Shown: positions 11,550-22,909 of the stretch, in pieces | How the letters are laid out: every line of letters begins with the position of its first letter | Position numbering within the stretch: the stretch's first letter is position 1 | NCBI GenBank assembly: GCA_003991915.1 | Contig: RQTK01000164.1 | Span: 601,200-665,199, forward strand | Length of the DNA stretch: 64,000 bases | Direction: 5' to 3' | Source of the DNA: Elysia chlorotica | Taxonomy: Eukaryota > Mollusca > Gastropoda > Plakobranchidae | The notes under the pieces: generated by a model | Databases searched by the model: none | What the model saw: the letters and a program-made list of their open reading frames with translations, nothing else | Told to the model about the DNA's origin: nothing | Program-made: the position numbers and the translations under genes

Positions 11550-13030
11550 CTGGCAGACTTGAGAGCGTCTTTTCCTCTTCGCAAAGATGGTGGCTTGTAA
11601 TTAATTCTATTGTCATTCTTCTTAGGGAAAGATCGAAGAAATCCTATTGCACCACTCTCAGTACAAACTTCGTTGCCCCCCTCCCCCCGCAAGGAAAATG
11701 AAGATAGATCAGATGGTGAATATAACGTAATGTTTCAGGTCCACCATTCGATTTGTTCATTTTCTATAAGGGCAGGCTCAGCCGTTCCAGATTACATATT
11801 ATGTAAAACTAAATTTAGATAACCCATGGTGCACTATGTTTGTAACATGCATTATGCTATTTCATTATGAGTCGTAAGTACAACGTAGCAGTAGCTGAAA
11901 ACTGCCGTGAGCCTTCTTATTTCAATTATCTTAGGACGAGTCGTAAGCTTAACACAATGCTGTACTAACCACCGTATGCACATTCTTGCCAACACTGGTG
12001 TACATTACAAAAGTCACTTGTGCACGCTCACACACACACACACACGCAAACAAACTAATTATACTGCCGCAAAGTCGTGGATTCTATGCTATTTTGTTGG
12101 ATCTGAATATTGAAGTAGAGGTTAGTAAACAATGGAAATGACCTCTTTCGGTCAAAAACCGTAAACACATGATAGTTGTGATTTTTTTTTGGTAAACAAT
12201 CTGCATTATTGGGCTAAAGCATAGACCTACTTTAATAGACATTTTTTATCAGCCGATTTAAAAGCATCACCTGATTTTTGTGACAAAGAGGTCTAACCCT
12301 GAGCTGCAAGACGCCAAAATTAAGAGATCCGGATAGGTAAACTCAATTAAAAAGAAAACTTCGCACACAGCTGATAGAAAAGAATGGAATCAAGAAACAA
12401 AATGTTATATATAAAAATATTTGCTTTAAAAACATATGAGCCTAATATTAGGGATTATATTACTCAGGTAGAATAATTTTATAAGAAATTGTGTGTTTAA
12501 AATATTTAATAGTTATTTAAAAGGATACACAGAAAAAAGAATTGTAGATATAGGCCCTATAAGAGAGTGATAGCAATTATAATGAAATAGACAAAAAAGG
12601 TAGAGCAAGAAGCCAACACACACACACACACACACACACACACCGGCAGATGGGGGAAACTTTCAACGCTGCCTTGGAATTTTGGTATTTTTCCAGAGCG
12701 GTAGAACTAGAAGTAGACTTTTAGTGAAAATAGTGGAACAATGATTGCGCATTGTGGGATTAGAACCCTCGACTTGCAGATGCATCGAATCGCTTTGTCA
12801 CTTAAAAGCGAACATAGGTTTATACCACTAGATCACAACGCACTTTAAAAAAGGAGTTTCATGGCTAAGGTACTCACTAAGTCTCTTTAGGTGATCTACT
12901 GTCTGGCTTGGGAAAAAAAGTAGATTTAGAATTTTTAGGTATATTTCCACAGTGGCAGAAGTAGGTTTTTAGTGAAAATGGAAGAACAATGCAACAATGG
13001 TAACAATACAGTCGGCAACAACGACAACAA

Positions 13031-13082
<52 letters not shown>

Positions 13083-13350
13083 AACCAAAAAAACAAGCTT
13101 GCACAATATGGAAACTACTGACCCAAACACATTGCTATTTTTACTTTTACCTGGCCTGATGTACCACACACGAGCTGTTTGTACCTCCATGTTGGTCAAC
13201 AACGAGAACAGCTATATCCCCGTCTGTGAACACAAGGGACCCAACCGGCTCACAGATCCACGAAATCAGAAGTGCGAAACCCAAACATCGGGCTGAGAAA
13301 TCAAGCCCCTGTATCCTCTTTCTTATCCATGCTAAGGCGCGAAGCTTCAT
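8596..13350 (-). CDS. Group III secretory phospholipase A2, four exons
   Basis: Secreted Ca2+-dependent enzyme expected to release the sn-2 fatty acid of phospholipids. Exons (minus): 13151-13350, 10648-10829, 9526-9685, and from 8776 down to a donor at 8624 or, if read through, TAA at 8596. All junction phases agree (2, 1, 2). Exon 1 starts at ATG 13350 and has a basic N-terminus before the hydrophobic CLGFALLISWI, a signal or anchor segment. Exon 2 ends in a basic RVKKR/S propeptide-cleavage site followed by GIYPG. Exon 3 carries the Ca2+ loop WCGVGN and the active site CCRQHDSC (His-Asp). Exon 4 has CVCDAKFLDCL and F..LGDLKC. These are the bee-venom PLA2 landmarks in order. The mature domain is of ordinary size, about 120 residues. 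The C-terminus is uncertain (see 7381-7509). Homologues serve in venom, digestion or immunity; the role here is unknown. Confidence 0.85.
9206..9283 (+). repeat. (TC)n microsatellite in PLA2 intron 3
   Basis: Two runs of tc repeats split by tatctttctttgta. On the gene strand this is a GA run between exons 3 and 4. Confidence 0.9.
9735..9850 (+). mobile_element. tRNA-headed SINE-like fragment
   Basis: A weak A-box-like stretch (aaatggtaaaacgttaat) is followed 30 bp later by a B-box match, ggttcgaatccc. A body related to the 10.1 and 33.2 kb elements follows (gtgaccaataaagtcccgtg). It lies just upstream of PLA2 exon 3 on that gene's strand. Confidence 0.45.
10115..10285 (+). mobile_element. 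SINE, second family, in PLA2 intron 2
   Basis: A tRNA-like head (gtagccgtacagttagaat, then ggttcacagttcgagcccc) is followed by a body with ttggtgtcagtatattaatg, taaccagtcaagtc and accccttcgccg. The same body words recur at 33.23-33.33 kb and, less well, at 35.66 kb. Confidence 0.6.
11478..11547 (+). repeat. (CT)n microsatellite
   Basis: Interrupted ct repeats within PLA2 intron 1. The Arg-Glu frames on the minus strand are artefacts. Confidence 0.9.
12615..12643 (+). repeat. (CA)n microsatellite
   Basis: About 14 ca dinucleotides within PLA2 intron 1. A shorter ca run lies at 12029-12046. Confidence 0.9.
12740..12838 (-). mobile_element. tRNA-like SINE head
   Basis: On the minus strand, gatctagtggtataaacc resembles an A box and gggttctaatcccac a B box. 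No clover-leaf gene is formed, so this is read as a decayed tRNA-derived SINE head within PLA2 intron 1. Confidence 0.4.
13019..13083 (+). repeat. (CAA)n microsatellite
   Basis: About 20 caa units in PLA2 intron 1, roughly 70 bp downstream of the exon 1 donor on the gene strand. Confidence 0.95.
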
Positions 13351-14009
13351 GGTGTGACGTCTTCGTTTTACTTAATAATACATTGTATTAGTTGCTCCTC
13401 ATCCTCTATAGTCTACACGTTTTATAGTTCAATAACTTTCATTAAAATCATGAATTTCTCTTCCTGTTCTTAAACCTTTTCGAGAATTAAAGAGCTTATC
13501 GTCGAATGTATACGATGCTTTATGTATAAAGTATTATAACTAAATGTATGACTGTGATGATGAAGTTTTCTATAACGACTTGCCTTTGTACACATCTTCC
13601 CTGTCGAGCTGAGGTGCCCCGTTTTTTTTTTTCTTTCTAAAAAAAAAAAGAATATTAAGGGCGTTTGGCCAGAACGAGGAAATGTTTTTGCCGTTTGTGC
13701 GGCCTGTGTGACAAGGACAGGACCAGGCGGCGATCTCAGTCTTCTCTCACCGACCTGGGCCCAGTCAGTGTCTTGTTAGGGGAGAAGATTTCCGCGGTTT
13801 CGATCTCACACACACACACACACACACAGACACATCTCACTTCTCCATCTCCCTAGATCACACTATCCATACACACACAAAAAGGTTAATATGGGCACAT
13901 AACAATAGAAGTAGAAGCAGCAGCAACAGCAACAACAACATAATAACAAAAATAAAAAATTGCGAAAATAACAATTGCAATTATTTCAACAACAGCAACA
14001 ACAACAATT

Positions 14010-14133
14010 GCGCTTCATGGTAATAACAAGACAACATTTTTTTGAGTTGGAGTTATTTTTATTTTTTTTATGCGCTTCATGATAATAACAAGACAACATT
14101 TTTTGAGTTGGAGTTGTTGTTTATATCCTTGAA
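14010..14133 (+). repeat. 62-bp tandem duplication
   Basis: The segment from gcgcttcatggtaataac at 14010 is repeated from 14072 with few changes. Nothing coding. Confidence 0.8.
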
Positions 14134-14261
14134 TTGTCTGCAAGTGACAAATTATAAGCACATAAGAATGTTGTTTGTCCTTTTGTTGTTGTTAGTTTTT
14201 TTCAGTTTTGAAAATCGTACGATTGAAAATAGAAGAAAAACAAGAAGTGGGTACTTCTTAA

Positions 14262-14480
14262 TATCGAAATCCGTCAAAACCCTTCGAAATTTGTAGAAAC
14301 CCATCAGAAGCCGTCGAAAGCCGTGGGAACCTGTCGAAAACCATTAAAACCTGTCGAAACGTGTCGAAACCCTGGACTGATTTATTTCGAACCCCTTCGA
14401 AACCTGTGGAAACCTATCTAGACCAGACGGATTTCATCGAAACCAGACTAAGCCTGATGAAAGTTTGCAAAAACCCGTGA
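14262..14480 (+). repeat. Degenerate short-unit repeat (gtcgaaacc)
   Basis: Variants of an 11-12 bp word, (g)tcgaaaacc / gtcgaaaccc / gtggaaacc, follow each other about 15 times with drift. There is no coding frame. Confidence 0.75.
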
Positions 14481-14789
14481 AATCATACATGATGCGCGGC
14501 CTTAAGACCCTGTTGCCTTAGAATTTGCTTTTGCATCTGCGCTAAAATTTTTCTCTTTTCTTTATTCTTTTGATATTGTTTAAAGTGTTCGAAAAAACTG
14601 TCATCAAAGTTGGAAAGCTAGGTAAGAAAACGCTGATATGCACTATAGAAGACGTTATATAGCCACTTTAGACACATTTGATACATTCTTGAATTATTTC
14701 TTAATTTTCCCTTAGGTTATGGATAAGGTACGAGAGCTAATAAAGCCTACATGATCTGAACTTAAAAAGTAACAATGTTGATGTAAGTC

Positions 14790-15035
14790 AGCTTCTAGGC
14801 TATATCGAGGATCGCTGACGGTGTCCCCACACTAATATCCAACAATTTTCCGTGATGCCACACAGAGACAGTGCGCAGATTGGAGATAAAAGGACTCATG
14901 TCTCAGAAGATCACAGGATGATACCGATTCACCAGTAGCGGACAATTGTCCGCTCGTGGGATCAAATCGGGTACCTCCCGCGTGGACCTTCATCGTTCTA
15001 CTACCTGAGCCACAGACCCACCGTCCTACTACCTG
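14790..15035 (-). mobile_element. SINE family 1, old copy
   Basis: The minus strand shows a tRNA-like head (tggctcaggtagtagaacg ... gatttgatccc) followed by a diverged body with the family words ctgagacatgagtcc and gtgtggcatcac. This is the family that recurs throughout the window. Confidence 0.6.
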
Positions 15036-15045
15036 ATCCAGAGAC

Positions 15046-15048
<3 letters not shown>

Positions 15049-15100
<52 letters not shown>
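15049..15100 (+). repeat. (GA)n microsatellite
   Basis: About 25 ga dinucleotides directly beside the SINE head. Confidence 0.95.
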
Positions 15101-15105
<5 letters not shown>

Positions 15106-15654
15106 TATGGTCTATGGTCTATTTATATAGAAAAAGAAAATGCTTTTACTTGAACCGCCATTCACAGACAGTTTGGCGATCCCGAATTACCTTCGCGATC
15201 GCGCCATGACAGAGACATGGGTGCAAGTCCCTGTAGCCTTTTACGTTCCCTGTGAACCCGCGCGCCTGTCGATAAGGGGGCACTAGCTGTGTTCGACCAC
15301 TGGAATGCGACAACCTACACAGTCATAGCGGGCCTGATTTATGACATACCACAGCCTAGTGTCGCACTGAGGACTATAAGAAAGGTGAAGAAGATGATGA
15401 TGATTATAATATTATAGACATGTCAGTTATGGAAAATAAGGCAATGAAAGAGCAGTGTTAGCATAATATTTGCAATTCACTCATGTCACGATTGGTAACA
15501 AATTTCGCTATATTGAACTTGCACAAATACCTAATAAGCAGCACCGGCAATCTAGAAAAAAAACGAAAAAAACAAACCAGAACAATAACAGCAACAACAA
15601 CAACAACAACACAACAAAAAACTCATATCAGTTCCTCAGGAATGGATGTGGTAG

Positions 15655-15915
15655 AATTAGGGTACTTAGAGCATTGTCTTCGTAAGCAGTGGGTCCGGGC
15701 TTTCGAGGCAGAAGATACTTGGTTCGAGCCCTGGCGATTTCGCTCCCTACTTGTTGGGTCGTTATCAGTTTAATGTGACCGGCTGAGACAGGAGTCATGG
15801 TATCCCCGCGCCGTCTCGTGCGTGGTGGAAAATAAATTTGTCAGACGTCAGTCTTGGGGCCCGTCTACAATAAAGCCTATTTAGTGCTGATGTTGGACGT
15901 TAAACCAACTCAACC
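15655..15915 (+). mobile_element. SINE family 1, near full length
   Basis: A tRNA-like head with B box ggttcgagccc is followed by the body: gtgaccggctgagacag, gagtcatggtatccccgc, gtcagacgtcagtcttgg, gatgttggacgttaaacc, ending aactcaaccc. It is the best copy for defining the roughly 250-bp element. Confidence 0.75.
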
Positions 15916-15954
15916 CCCACCCCCGCTCTGACGGCCGTTTTTTTCCCCGGGTGT

Positions 15955-16075
15955 CGGCATCAGTATGTATAAGGTGATCGAGTAAGTCCTGAATGCGGCG
16001 CTAAGGTCCCGCCCGCGATGTAGACTAGATGCTGCCTTGTGGCGTGAAACCAACTATCACCTTTACCTTTACCTT
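15955..16075 (+). mobile_element. SINE-like fragment with (CTTTAC) tail
   Basis: It begins with gtgtcggcatcagtatgt and ends with cgtgaaaccaactatcac followed by three ctttac units. The 3' word resembles the family 1 end (gttaaaccaact), so this may be a related subfamily. Confidence 0.5.
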
Positions 16076-16666
16076 TGAACGAACACTGTGAAGTGAAATG
16101 TGCAAACTTGACTCCTCCTGTATTTCCTCCACTCTGTGCTCTTGCCTTTCGTTTCTGTTTCGCCTTCTCTCCATCATGCCCATACCCTTCGCGTTACTCC
16201 CTAGCGCTCATCTCAAATAAGCTAGAGATAAACTCTGGATCTATTACTCTAAGTGTTGATGGGCCTCATTATTTCAAGCACTCACAGCTAAACTATCAAA
16301 AAAGGATAACCACCTTTGAACCAGAACAGGTTTGAATTCATCAGGACCCATTAAGCATCCACTCTCCGAAAGCTATAACATTTTAAGCGAAGAAAACGTA
16401 CATTTAAAATAGGCCTATTTCCTTATGGAACAGTTTTTGTTTAATATTACACGGTAAATCCTGTTTGTATGTTTGTTTGTCATTAGTATCTTAAATTTTT
16501 TAGACAAAACGTATTAGTGTTTCAGTTCATCAATTTCACTGGTGATTAAAGACAATTAAAAAACACATGGCGTTATATGATCCATTAAACAGTGTGTGGT
16601 TCTGGACCTGGTCACCATTCACGCCGACCGGTCCGGTCAGTCGCCAAGGTAGAGTAGTTTGTAGTT

Positions 16667-16885
16667 GAGTTGGTTTAACGTCCAATATCAGCACTATATG
16701 GGCTGTATTGTGGACGAGCCCCAAGACTGACGTCTGACAATTTGATGTGCTGCCACACTTGAAACCGGGTGGGGATACCAATACCTGTCTCAGTCAGTCA
16801 CATTAAAGTGACACTCCCTCAACCAGATGGGAACGAAATCGTCAGGGCTCGAACCACGGACCTTTGGCGTCGGAAATCGATCTTC
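16667..16885 (-). mobile_element. SINE family 1
   Basis: On the plus strand the body reads gagttggtttaacgtcc ... ccaagactgacgtctgaca ... gtctcagtcagtcacatt. It ends in a B-box complement (ggctcgaaccacggacc). The element runs on the minus strand. Confidence 0.75.
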
Positions 16886-17017
16886 TACACAGGGCCACCG
16901 TACACACCAGGTAGAGAACAAAGGAAGCGCCGAGTCAGACAAAACAACTCATTACTGTCATGTCATCAGTCAGTGGCTTATCATAGTGAAGTTACCGAGT
17001 CATAAGATCTGGTGGTT

Positions 17018-17260
17018 AATTAGTTAGTTTATTGACTTCCAACATCGAGAGCTATGGCATCTGGTGGATGGGTTCCCGAACTAACGTCTGATAAGTGTAC
17101 GTGCTGCCACATAGAAACAGGGTGGAAATGCATAGACACGCGTTTCTGTCTCAGCGGAGCACAGAATTCTGACACTGACTCAACAACTGGGATCCGGCAG
17201 GGGAGGGCCAGTCTGACCAAGATTAGAACTCGCATCTTCTGCCTTAGAAGGTCTGTGTTA
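17018..17260 (-). mobile_element. SINE family 1, diverged
   Basis: Recognisable words are ttattgacttccaacatcg, cgaactaacgtctgataag and gtgctgccacatagaaacag. It is older than the copy at 16667, with which it lies nose to tail. Confidence 0.6.
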
Positions 17261-17319
17261 CGCACACAACTCGCCTTGACCCTGTTTAACTTATATCTGA
17301 TGAGCGCACAGGTTTGGAA

Positions 17320-19253
17320 AGTGTAAGAGTCTGCCTTTATTGCGTTTTCTTATTGAAATCTTTGGAGCTTTTTTCAACTCTGAGAGAAAACAATTGCGTT
17401 GAATTTCAATGTCTACCCTTGGCGAATACTAGACCTAAGACAAATACATAGAATTTCAAGAAGTGTAGTTATTTCTTTTCTTATTATTTAACTTATCAAA
17501 ACTCCTTACTGTCGTTTAAAATCATAGGTCTATGTGATTATATTTTTGTCCCTGTGAGGGTCATATTTTATTATAGTAAAAGGTAAACTATAAATACTGT
17601 TACAAAGTAGCCGTCTACAAACAAGTGAAACCTTTACAGGTACCTACAGTATAAAATACTACTTACAACAGAAATTCAAGGAACATGAATATTTACACTG
17701 ATGGCTTACCTAGTAATATATGTTCACTTTTTCCCAGTAAAATACCTCTTCACAGTGGTTAAATAAATCATTGAGTTTTCATGTTATTTCAATGTTATGT
17801 GATTTGAGATTTAAATAACCTATTCTCTGAATATATAATACATAAAGAGCTTCAGTTTCCGAGATTTTTAAGAACTATATCTTATTACAATTCAACATTA
17901 TTGTTAAGTTCGTGAAATTTTATATCACTTTAATATGAAAATGAAAGAGCACTGCTATTAAAAGTTCTAGATTGTGTTGTTTAGAAAGGGTTCTCAAGAC
18001 ATCTTTTAATGCCAACAAATTCCTTAGCAAGATGAAGCATTGATACACCTATTTGACAGTTTGTTGACAAAAAAAAATACCTAAAAAATAATGTTCATTT
18101 TTTCGAATTATGAAGCTTTGAGCGATGCGAATGCCAATGGAAATGTCAAAATTGGAGTCCATGATACTCATTGATGTCACTTAAATTCACTAACATTTAC
18201 AAAAGAAATAATCACAGGTTAGTGTTTCGTAGAAATTTATGCATTTAACTGCAATATAAGAGAGATATTCAAAATATTTTGGAGAGTTGATTACTTAATA
18301 GAAGAATAATTAAAAATATGTTTTAATTTTTCGAGTAATCACGAAAACTGCACTTTGCAGTACTTTTTTGAGCAACCCAAAGAGGCTTAACAATTTTCTA
18401 AAAATGCAACAACTATTTATATCTGATGAAGGCAAAGCAATGTTTTGTTTTATGATTTTTTTATTACTATGAAACACAATTAGTAAATAACAAAATCTGA
18501 ACCTTTTACAATTGTACCATGATTATCTGAACATGCATGGTACCATAACATTTGAGGAAGGTACACAAACATGACTGACATTTGGCAGTTTATGGAAAAA
18601 TTTCTGTTCATGGCATTATATTGGACAATAATCTTAGAGCATTGTTTTGTCATGTTCACATACATTATAAACTTTTAACATTTTATGAATTGCAAGACAA
18701 AATATGTTTTTAGGACAAAAGAGAACAACACTTACTATTGCAAAGGAAAGAGCAACATTTATTTATCACACTATAATTATGTAAAATAAAACAAAAGATA
18801 TCATAGAAAATCTAATGTAGATTTCAAAAGGAAAATGTAGTAACACCAATGAATGCTTTTAAAATTAACTTTAAAAAAAAAAAATGCTTTCTTAGCATAG
18901 TTGAATGAGATGATAAGGGAAGTAATCATACTGTTTTTGAGAGTATTTGACCTCAGAGGTCCCAGTTATGTATGCTTAGAACTCGACTCAAATTTGCAAG
19001 GAGCGAGATCTTCATTTCTAAGATAAATAAATAAAAAGAATGCATAATGAAAAGCATCAAGACAAATACGCTATACCACTTACACAAAATATTTTTTTTT
19101 AATTTAAAGTCACCACAATTTTACGCACCTAATTCTGTAGATAATGTATTTTAACAAGTACATATATATTACATTCCGATAAAACATAAAGCATAAACAA
19201 CTTGGAAACAATAACATTAACACTGAGACATCCCCTCAAGCTACCACTGCAGT
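17320..19253. other. AT-rich sequence; probable gene B 3' UTR at the right end
   Basis: No exon is seen. The part just below 19254 would be the 3' untranslated region of gene B. Several tttatt words (AATAAA on the minus strand, for example at 18758) could serve as poly(A) signals, but none can be chosen from sequence alone. Confidence 0.5.
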
Positions 19254-19901
19254 TCAGGGCAGGGTGTATCCAGGGGGCAGCAGCACTGTGTCGATAGCAT
19301 GCACCACTCCGTTAGTCACACTGCCGTCAGCGTAGATCACTTTAGATTCATTCACAACAACACCATCTGGAGATGGGAGTTTTCAGGAAAAATACTGTTG
19401 TCAGCACATGATGCCAGGCATTTTATTATATAAATCTTAGACTGTGTTATCACGTTTTATTTATAGTTTAAAAAATCCGAGAACAAAGCTGATATAGAGA
19501 AATAAAGTCTGGAATAAACAATATTGCTTGTTTTGAGATGTCTTTAAATTTCAAAAATTTTATGAGGTAGTTAAATTAGAAAAGCTTCAGGAAAAAGTTC
19601 AACTCTAATCTTCAAGTTTTTAATTTTGAAATATCAATCCTTATCTCCTTTGTCAAAGCCAACAGATTAAGATAAAATTTTGCTTTCCTGTCAACAGGAA
19701 TTCAAAATTAAATAGAACAGCATGCCTTTAGCTTTAAATCTTTAACAGCTGGACTTTCAAAGTAGCTAATGTTCTACTTAACTAGGAACCTCAATTCTGT
19801 CTGGATTTTTCCGGAACTTAATGGTTTATAATGATTCTTTTTTTTTATCAAATAGTTCTTCATAGGTTAATATGGTTGAATATAACCCAGGAGGAGATGG
19901 G

Positions 19902-20360
19902 AGGATTGAATATTTGTGCAATATGGGACTGGAAAAAAAATCAGCACTAAACATTATCATGTGAAGTCTACATGGAAGTAATCGGAGGCATTGTTTTACT
20001 TTAAAAACCAATTGATTAGGCTTTAGTGATTTAGCCGTGCCTTTATAACCCGATCTTTTATTCACTTTTTTTATATGATACAAAACAGGTAATTAATACA
20101 ACCAAAAGCATATTTCCATATTATGTTTGTGGCAATAGGATTGAATATTTGTGCAATATGGGACTGGAAAAAAAATCAGCACTAAACATTAGTCTACATG
20201 TTAGTAATCGGGATCATTGCTTTACTTACAAAATGCACTGAGTTGACTTTAAGTGATTTAGACCATATGACCTGATGTTTTATTCAAATATTTATAAGTA
20301 CAAAACAGGTAATTAATACAACCAAACGCATATTTCCATATTTTGTTAATGGTAATATTT
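19902..20360 (+). repeat. 235-bp tandem duplication in gene B intron 5
   Basis: The block starting aggattgaatatttgtgc at 19902 recurs at 20137 with scattered changes, including the shared word acaggtaattaatacaacc. It lies between exons 6 and 5. Confidence 0.85.
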
Positions 20361-21181
20361 AATGAAAAATCAATCAGGGGCTGCCTTTTTTCCCCCACTG
20401 AACCAACCACCCATGAGTTTTTTCTCTATAACTGTAAGTGTTATTTCTCTATAGCCTAAATGTTTGAACCGACCTGATGAGACATTGATGGCCACATCCT
20501 GACCCTCCACCGTCTTGACATTCCCAGAAGACAGGCCAGCGCTGCAGAATGTTCCGGACACGACGTGGTAGGTCAAGATCTCTGCACGAAGCAAGCACAA
20601 CATGTACAAGATCAGATTAGGGTGAGGAGTGATATACAAAATTAGCTAAAATTCTACTTTTTTATTATTATAAATTTTAGTCTATAGATTAAAATTCCCA
20701 TTAATCTCAGTATTTCCTCAATTGCAAAAGATTTTGCCATATATCTTACCAATTGTTACAGAGGTGGTTATTTGAATAATAAAAAAAAAGATATTGCATT
20801 ACTCTGTATTAGGCATGATAGGATTCATATCACATCAATATGGAAAAGATTTGTCAAAAAAGGAGGGTGGTCATCAAAACGGATAGAGCACTGCAGTTAA
20901 AAGAACACAGTCAAAATCAGAATTGGGAAAGAGTGATGGTTATTTAACTGTTTACTTTGTGAGTTTTATTAAAAATATGATTTTAAGCACAAAATGATTC
21001 TTGAGCTCTATGTGTAAACAAGAATTTACAGTTTACAGTTAATTCAGATTCGTCTTAAAAAATTGTAAATGTTTTCTTTAAAAACCATATAATATTTGTA
21101 TCAAAGAAATTGGCTAAACAATTCGAAAAAAAAAATTAAAGCAATTTTAAGAGTGAAAAATGTTGAACTAAAAAGGTCTAC

Positions 21182-21211
21182 GGCGCACTGGGCGGTGGCC
21201 TGGAGGGGTAC
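21182..21211 (-). pseudogene. Remnant of gene B exon 4 (acceptor plus 18 bp)
   Basis: On the minus strand the acceptor cccctccag is followed by GCC ACC GCC CAG TGC GCC, identical to the start of exon 4 in genes A and D (ATAQCA). Sequence homologous to the rest of the exon then stops abruptly. Confidence 0.75.
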
Positions 21212-22399
21212 AGTTTTTCTTTTAGATTTAGTTTATAAAAAAAGGATAATGATGAATAATGTATCATTAATATTCGAGACGAATCCTTTTCACTCAGATA
21301 TTTGTAGTAATCAGTTGACTGTACTAAGTAAAATTCAAAGACACATACTGAATGCTGAGACAAGAAGAATGGTAATGTAGACAAATTGTTTTACTATTTA
21401 CTACCAATCTTCAACACAACAACGAGTATAGAAGACAAGGAAAAATAAGCAAATAAATATACAGCTATCCATTTAAAATTTTAATAAACAGTGTAAGTGT
21501 TACTAGAATCACTGCAATTACTTTTTGACAATCTGCTACGATAAGTTGTACTGTGCACAAATTTTACATTACACGTCTTTAAATTAATATCTGATATATG
21601 ATATGTCTAGATACGATACTTACTTTGACTGAAGGAGTAAATCTGGGGTTTTTTTTCAATGCATTTTTTATTAGCACTTTGAATTTCTTTGTCTAATTTT
21701 TTCAAAATTCATGATTTGTCTTGTCTGAGCATTGGTAGTAAGTGGAATATGACAATCAAATTTATGCCCTCTTAAGGTTCAGAAACTCTGGCATAACATA
21801 TGTGGAAAATGCTTGAATTGGAGTGTCAACTGTGCAAAGATTTTCTTAAACATGATAATTCACAAACTTCATGGATAACTTTGCTGTTTTTTTGAAGGAA
21901 CCTCAAACCATTTCAGAACTCACCACTGTCTTGCTGTCCTTAGTGTAGAGATTGATCCTGAGTTTGCTCCCTTCCACTGTGGCCACCTCCAGCTCGTTCT
22001 TCAAGCTCTTGGACTCCACTTTGCCAGAAAGGACGTGGAATTTCAGAACCTCTGCCAATACAGTAACGTTGGCAACTTCTTTTTTGACCCATTCAGGAAG
22101 CTTTGAAAAGGCGTCATTTGTCGGCCCAAAAACGGTAAAAGGTCCTGAAGGAAAGAGAGGTTAAAAAGGTGTGAACGTTAAATTATTTGACAAATGAACA
22201 CAAGTAATTAAACTATGAGTGCCATTTCTAAAAGAAAGTTCATCCTATAACAGCGTCTTTCTAACTTTAATGGGGCCAAGGTATCTCAGGATGGAGTATG
22301 TACAGTTACAATGGGACAAGCCTGTTTTGGGATCTCGTCGCCACATTATATTCCCTGTGAAAATCTATGATACGCTAAGCAGATCTAAAAGCAGCTATG

Positions 22400-22909
22400 A
22401 ACATTGTGTGATAAACCCACCTATAAACAGTTTTTTACATTGTGAATGTATTGTAAGAAACCCACTTAAAGACAGTTCTTTAAATGGTAAATGTAACAAA
22501 CCCACCTTGGAACTGTTGTTTACATTGTGAGTGTAACAAACCTACCTTGGAACTGTTGTTAACATTGTGAGCGTAACAAACCCACCTTGGAACTGTTGTT
22601 TACATTGTAAGCGTAACAAACCCACCTTGGAACTGTTGTATTACATTGTGAGCGTAACAAACCCACCTTGGAACTGTTGTATTACATTGTGAGCGTAACA
22701 AACCAACCTTGGAACTGTTGTTTACATTGTTAGCGTAACAAACCCACCTTGGAATTGTTGTTTACATTGTTAGCGTAACAAACCCACCTTGGAATTGTTG
22801 TTTACATTGTGAGCGTAACAAACCTACCTTGGAACTGTTGTATTACATTGAGAGTGTAACAAACCCACCTTGGAACTGTTGTATTACATTGAGAGTGTAA
22901 CAAACCTAC
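22400..22909 (-). repeat. 40-bp minisatellite abutting the exon 2 donor, gene B
   Basis: About 12 units of roughly 40 bp (plus strand: acccaccttggaactgttgt plus ttacattgtgagcgtaacaa). The last unit runs directly into the real donor of exon 2. On the gene strand each unit has AAG|GTGGGTTTGTTAC, close to the true junction GCAG|GTAGGTTTGTTAC. The leftmost units are the most diverged. Confidence 0.9.

Noticed and set aside
13665..13800. Possible exon around a GC-rich patch (minus strand EIETAEIFSPNKTLTGP)
   Set aside because: The only upstream acceptor is a TG repeat, the frame is short, and nothing links it to the PLA2 gene in phase; left unannotated.
16075..16335. Plus-strand frame of 86 codons
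   Set aside because: Begins at TTG in a SINE-related tail, has no ATG and no homology by eye.
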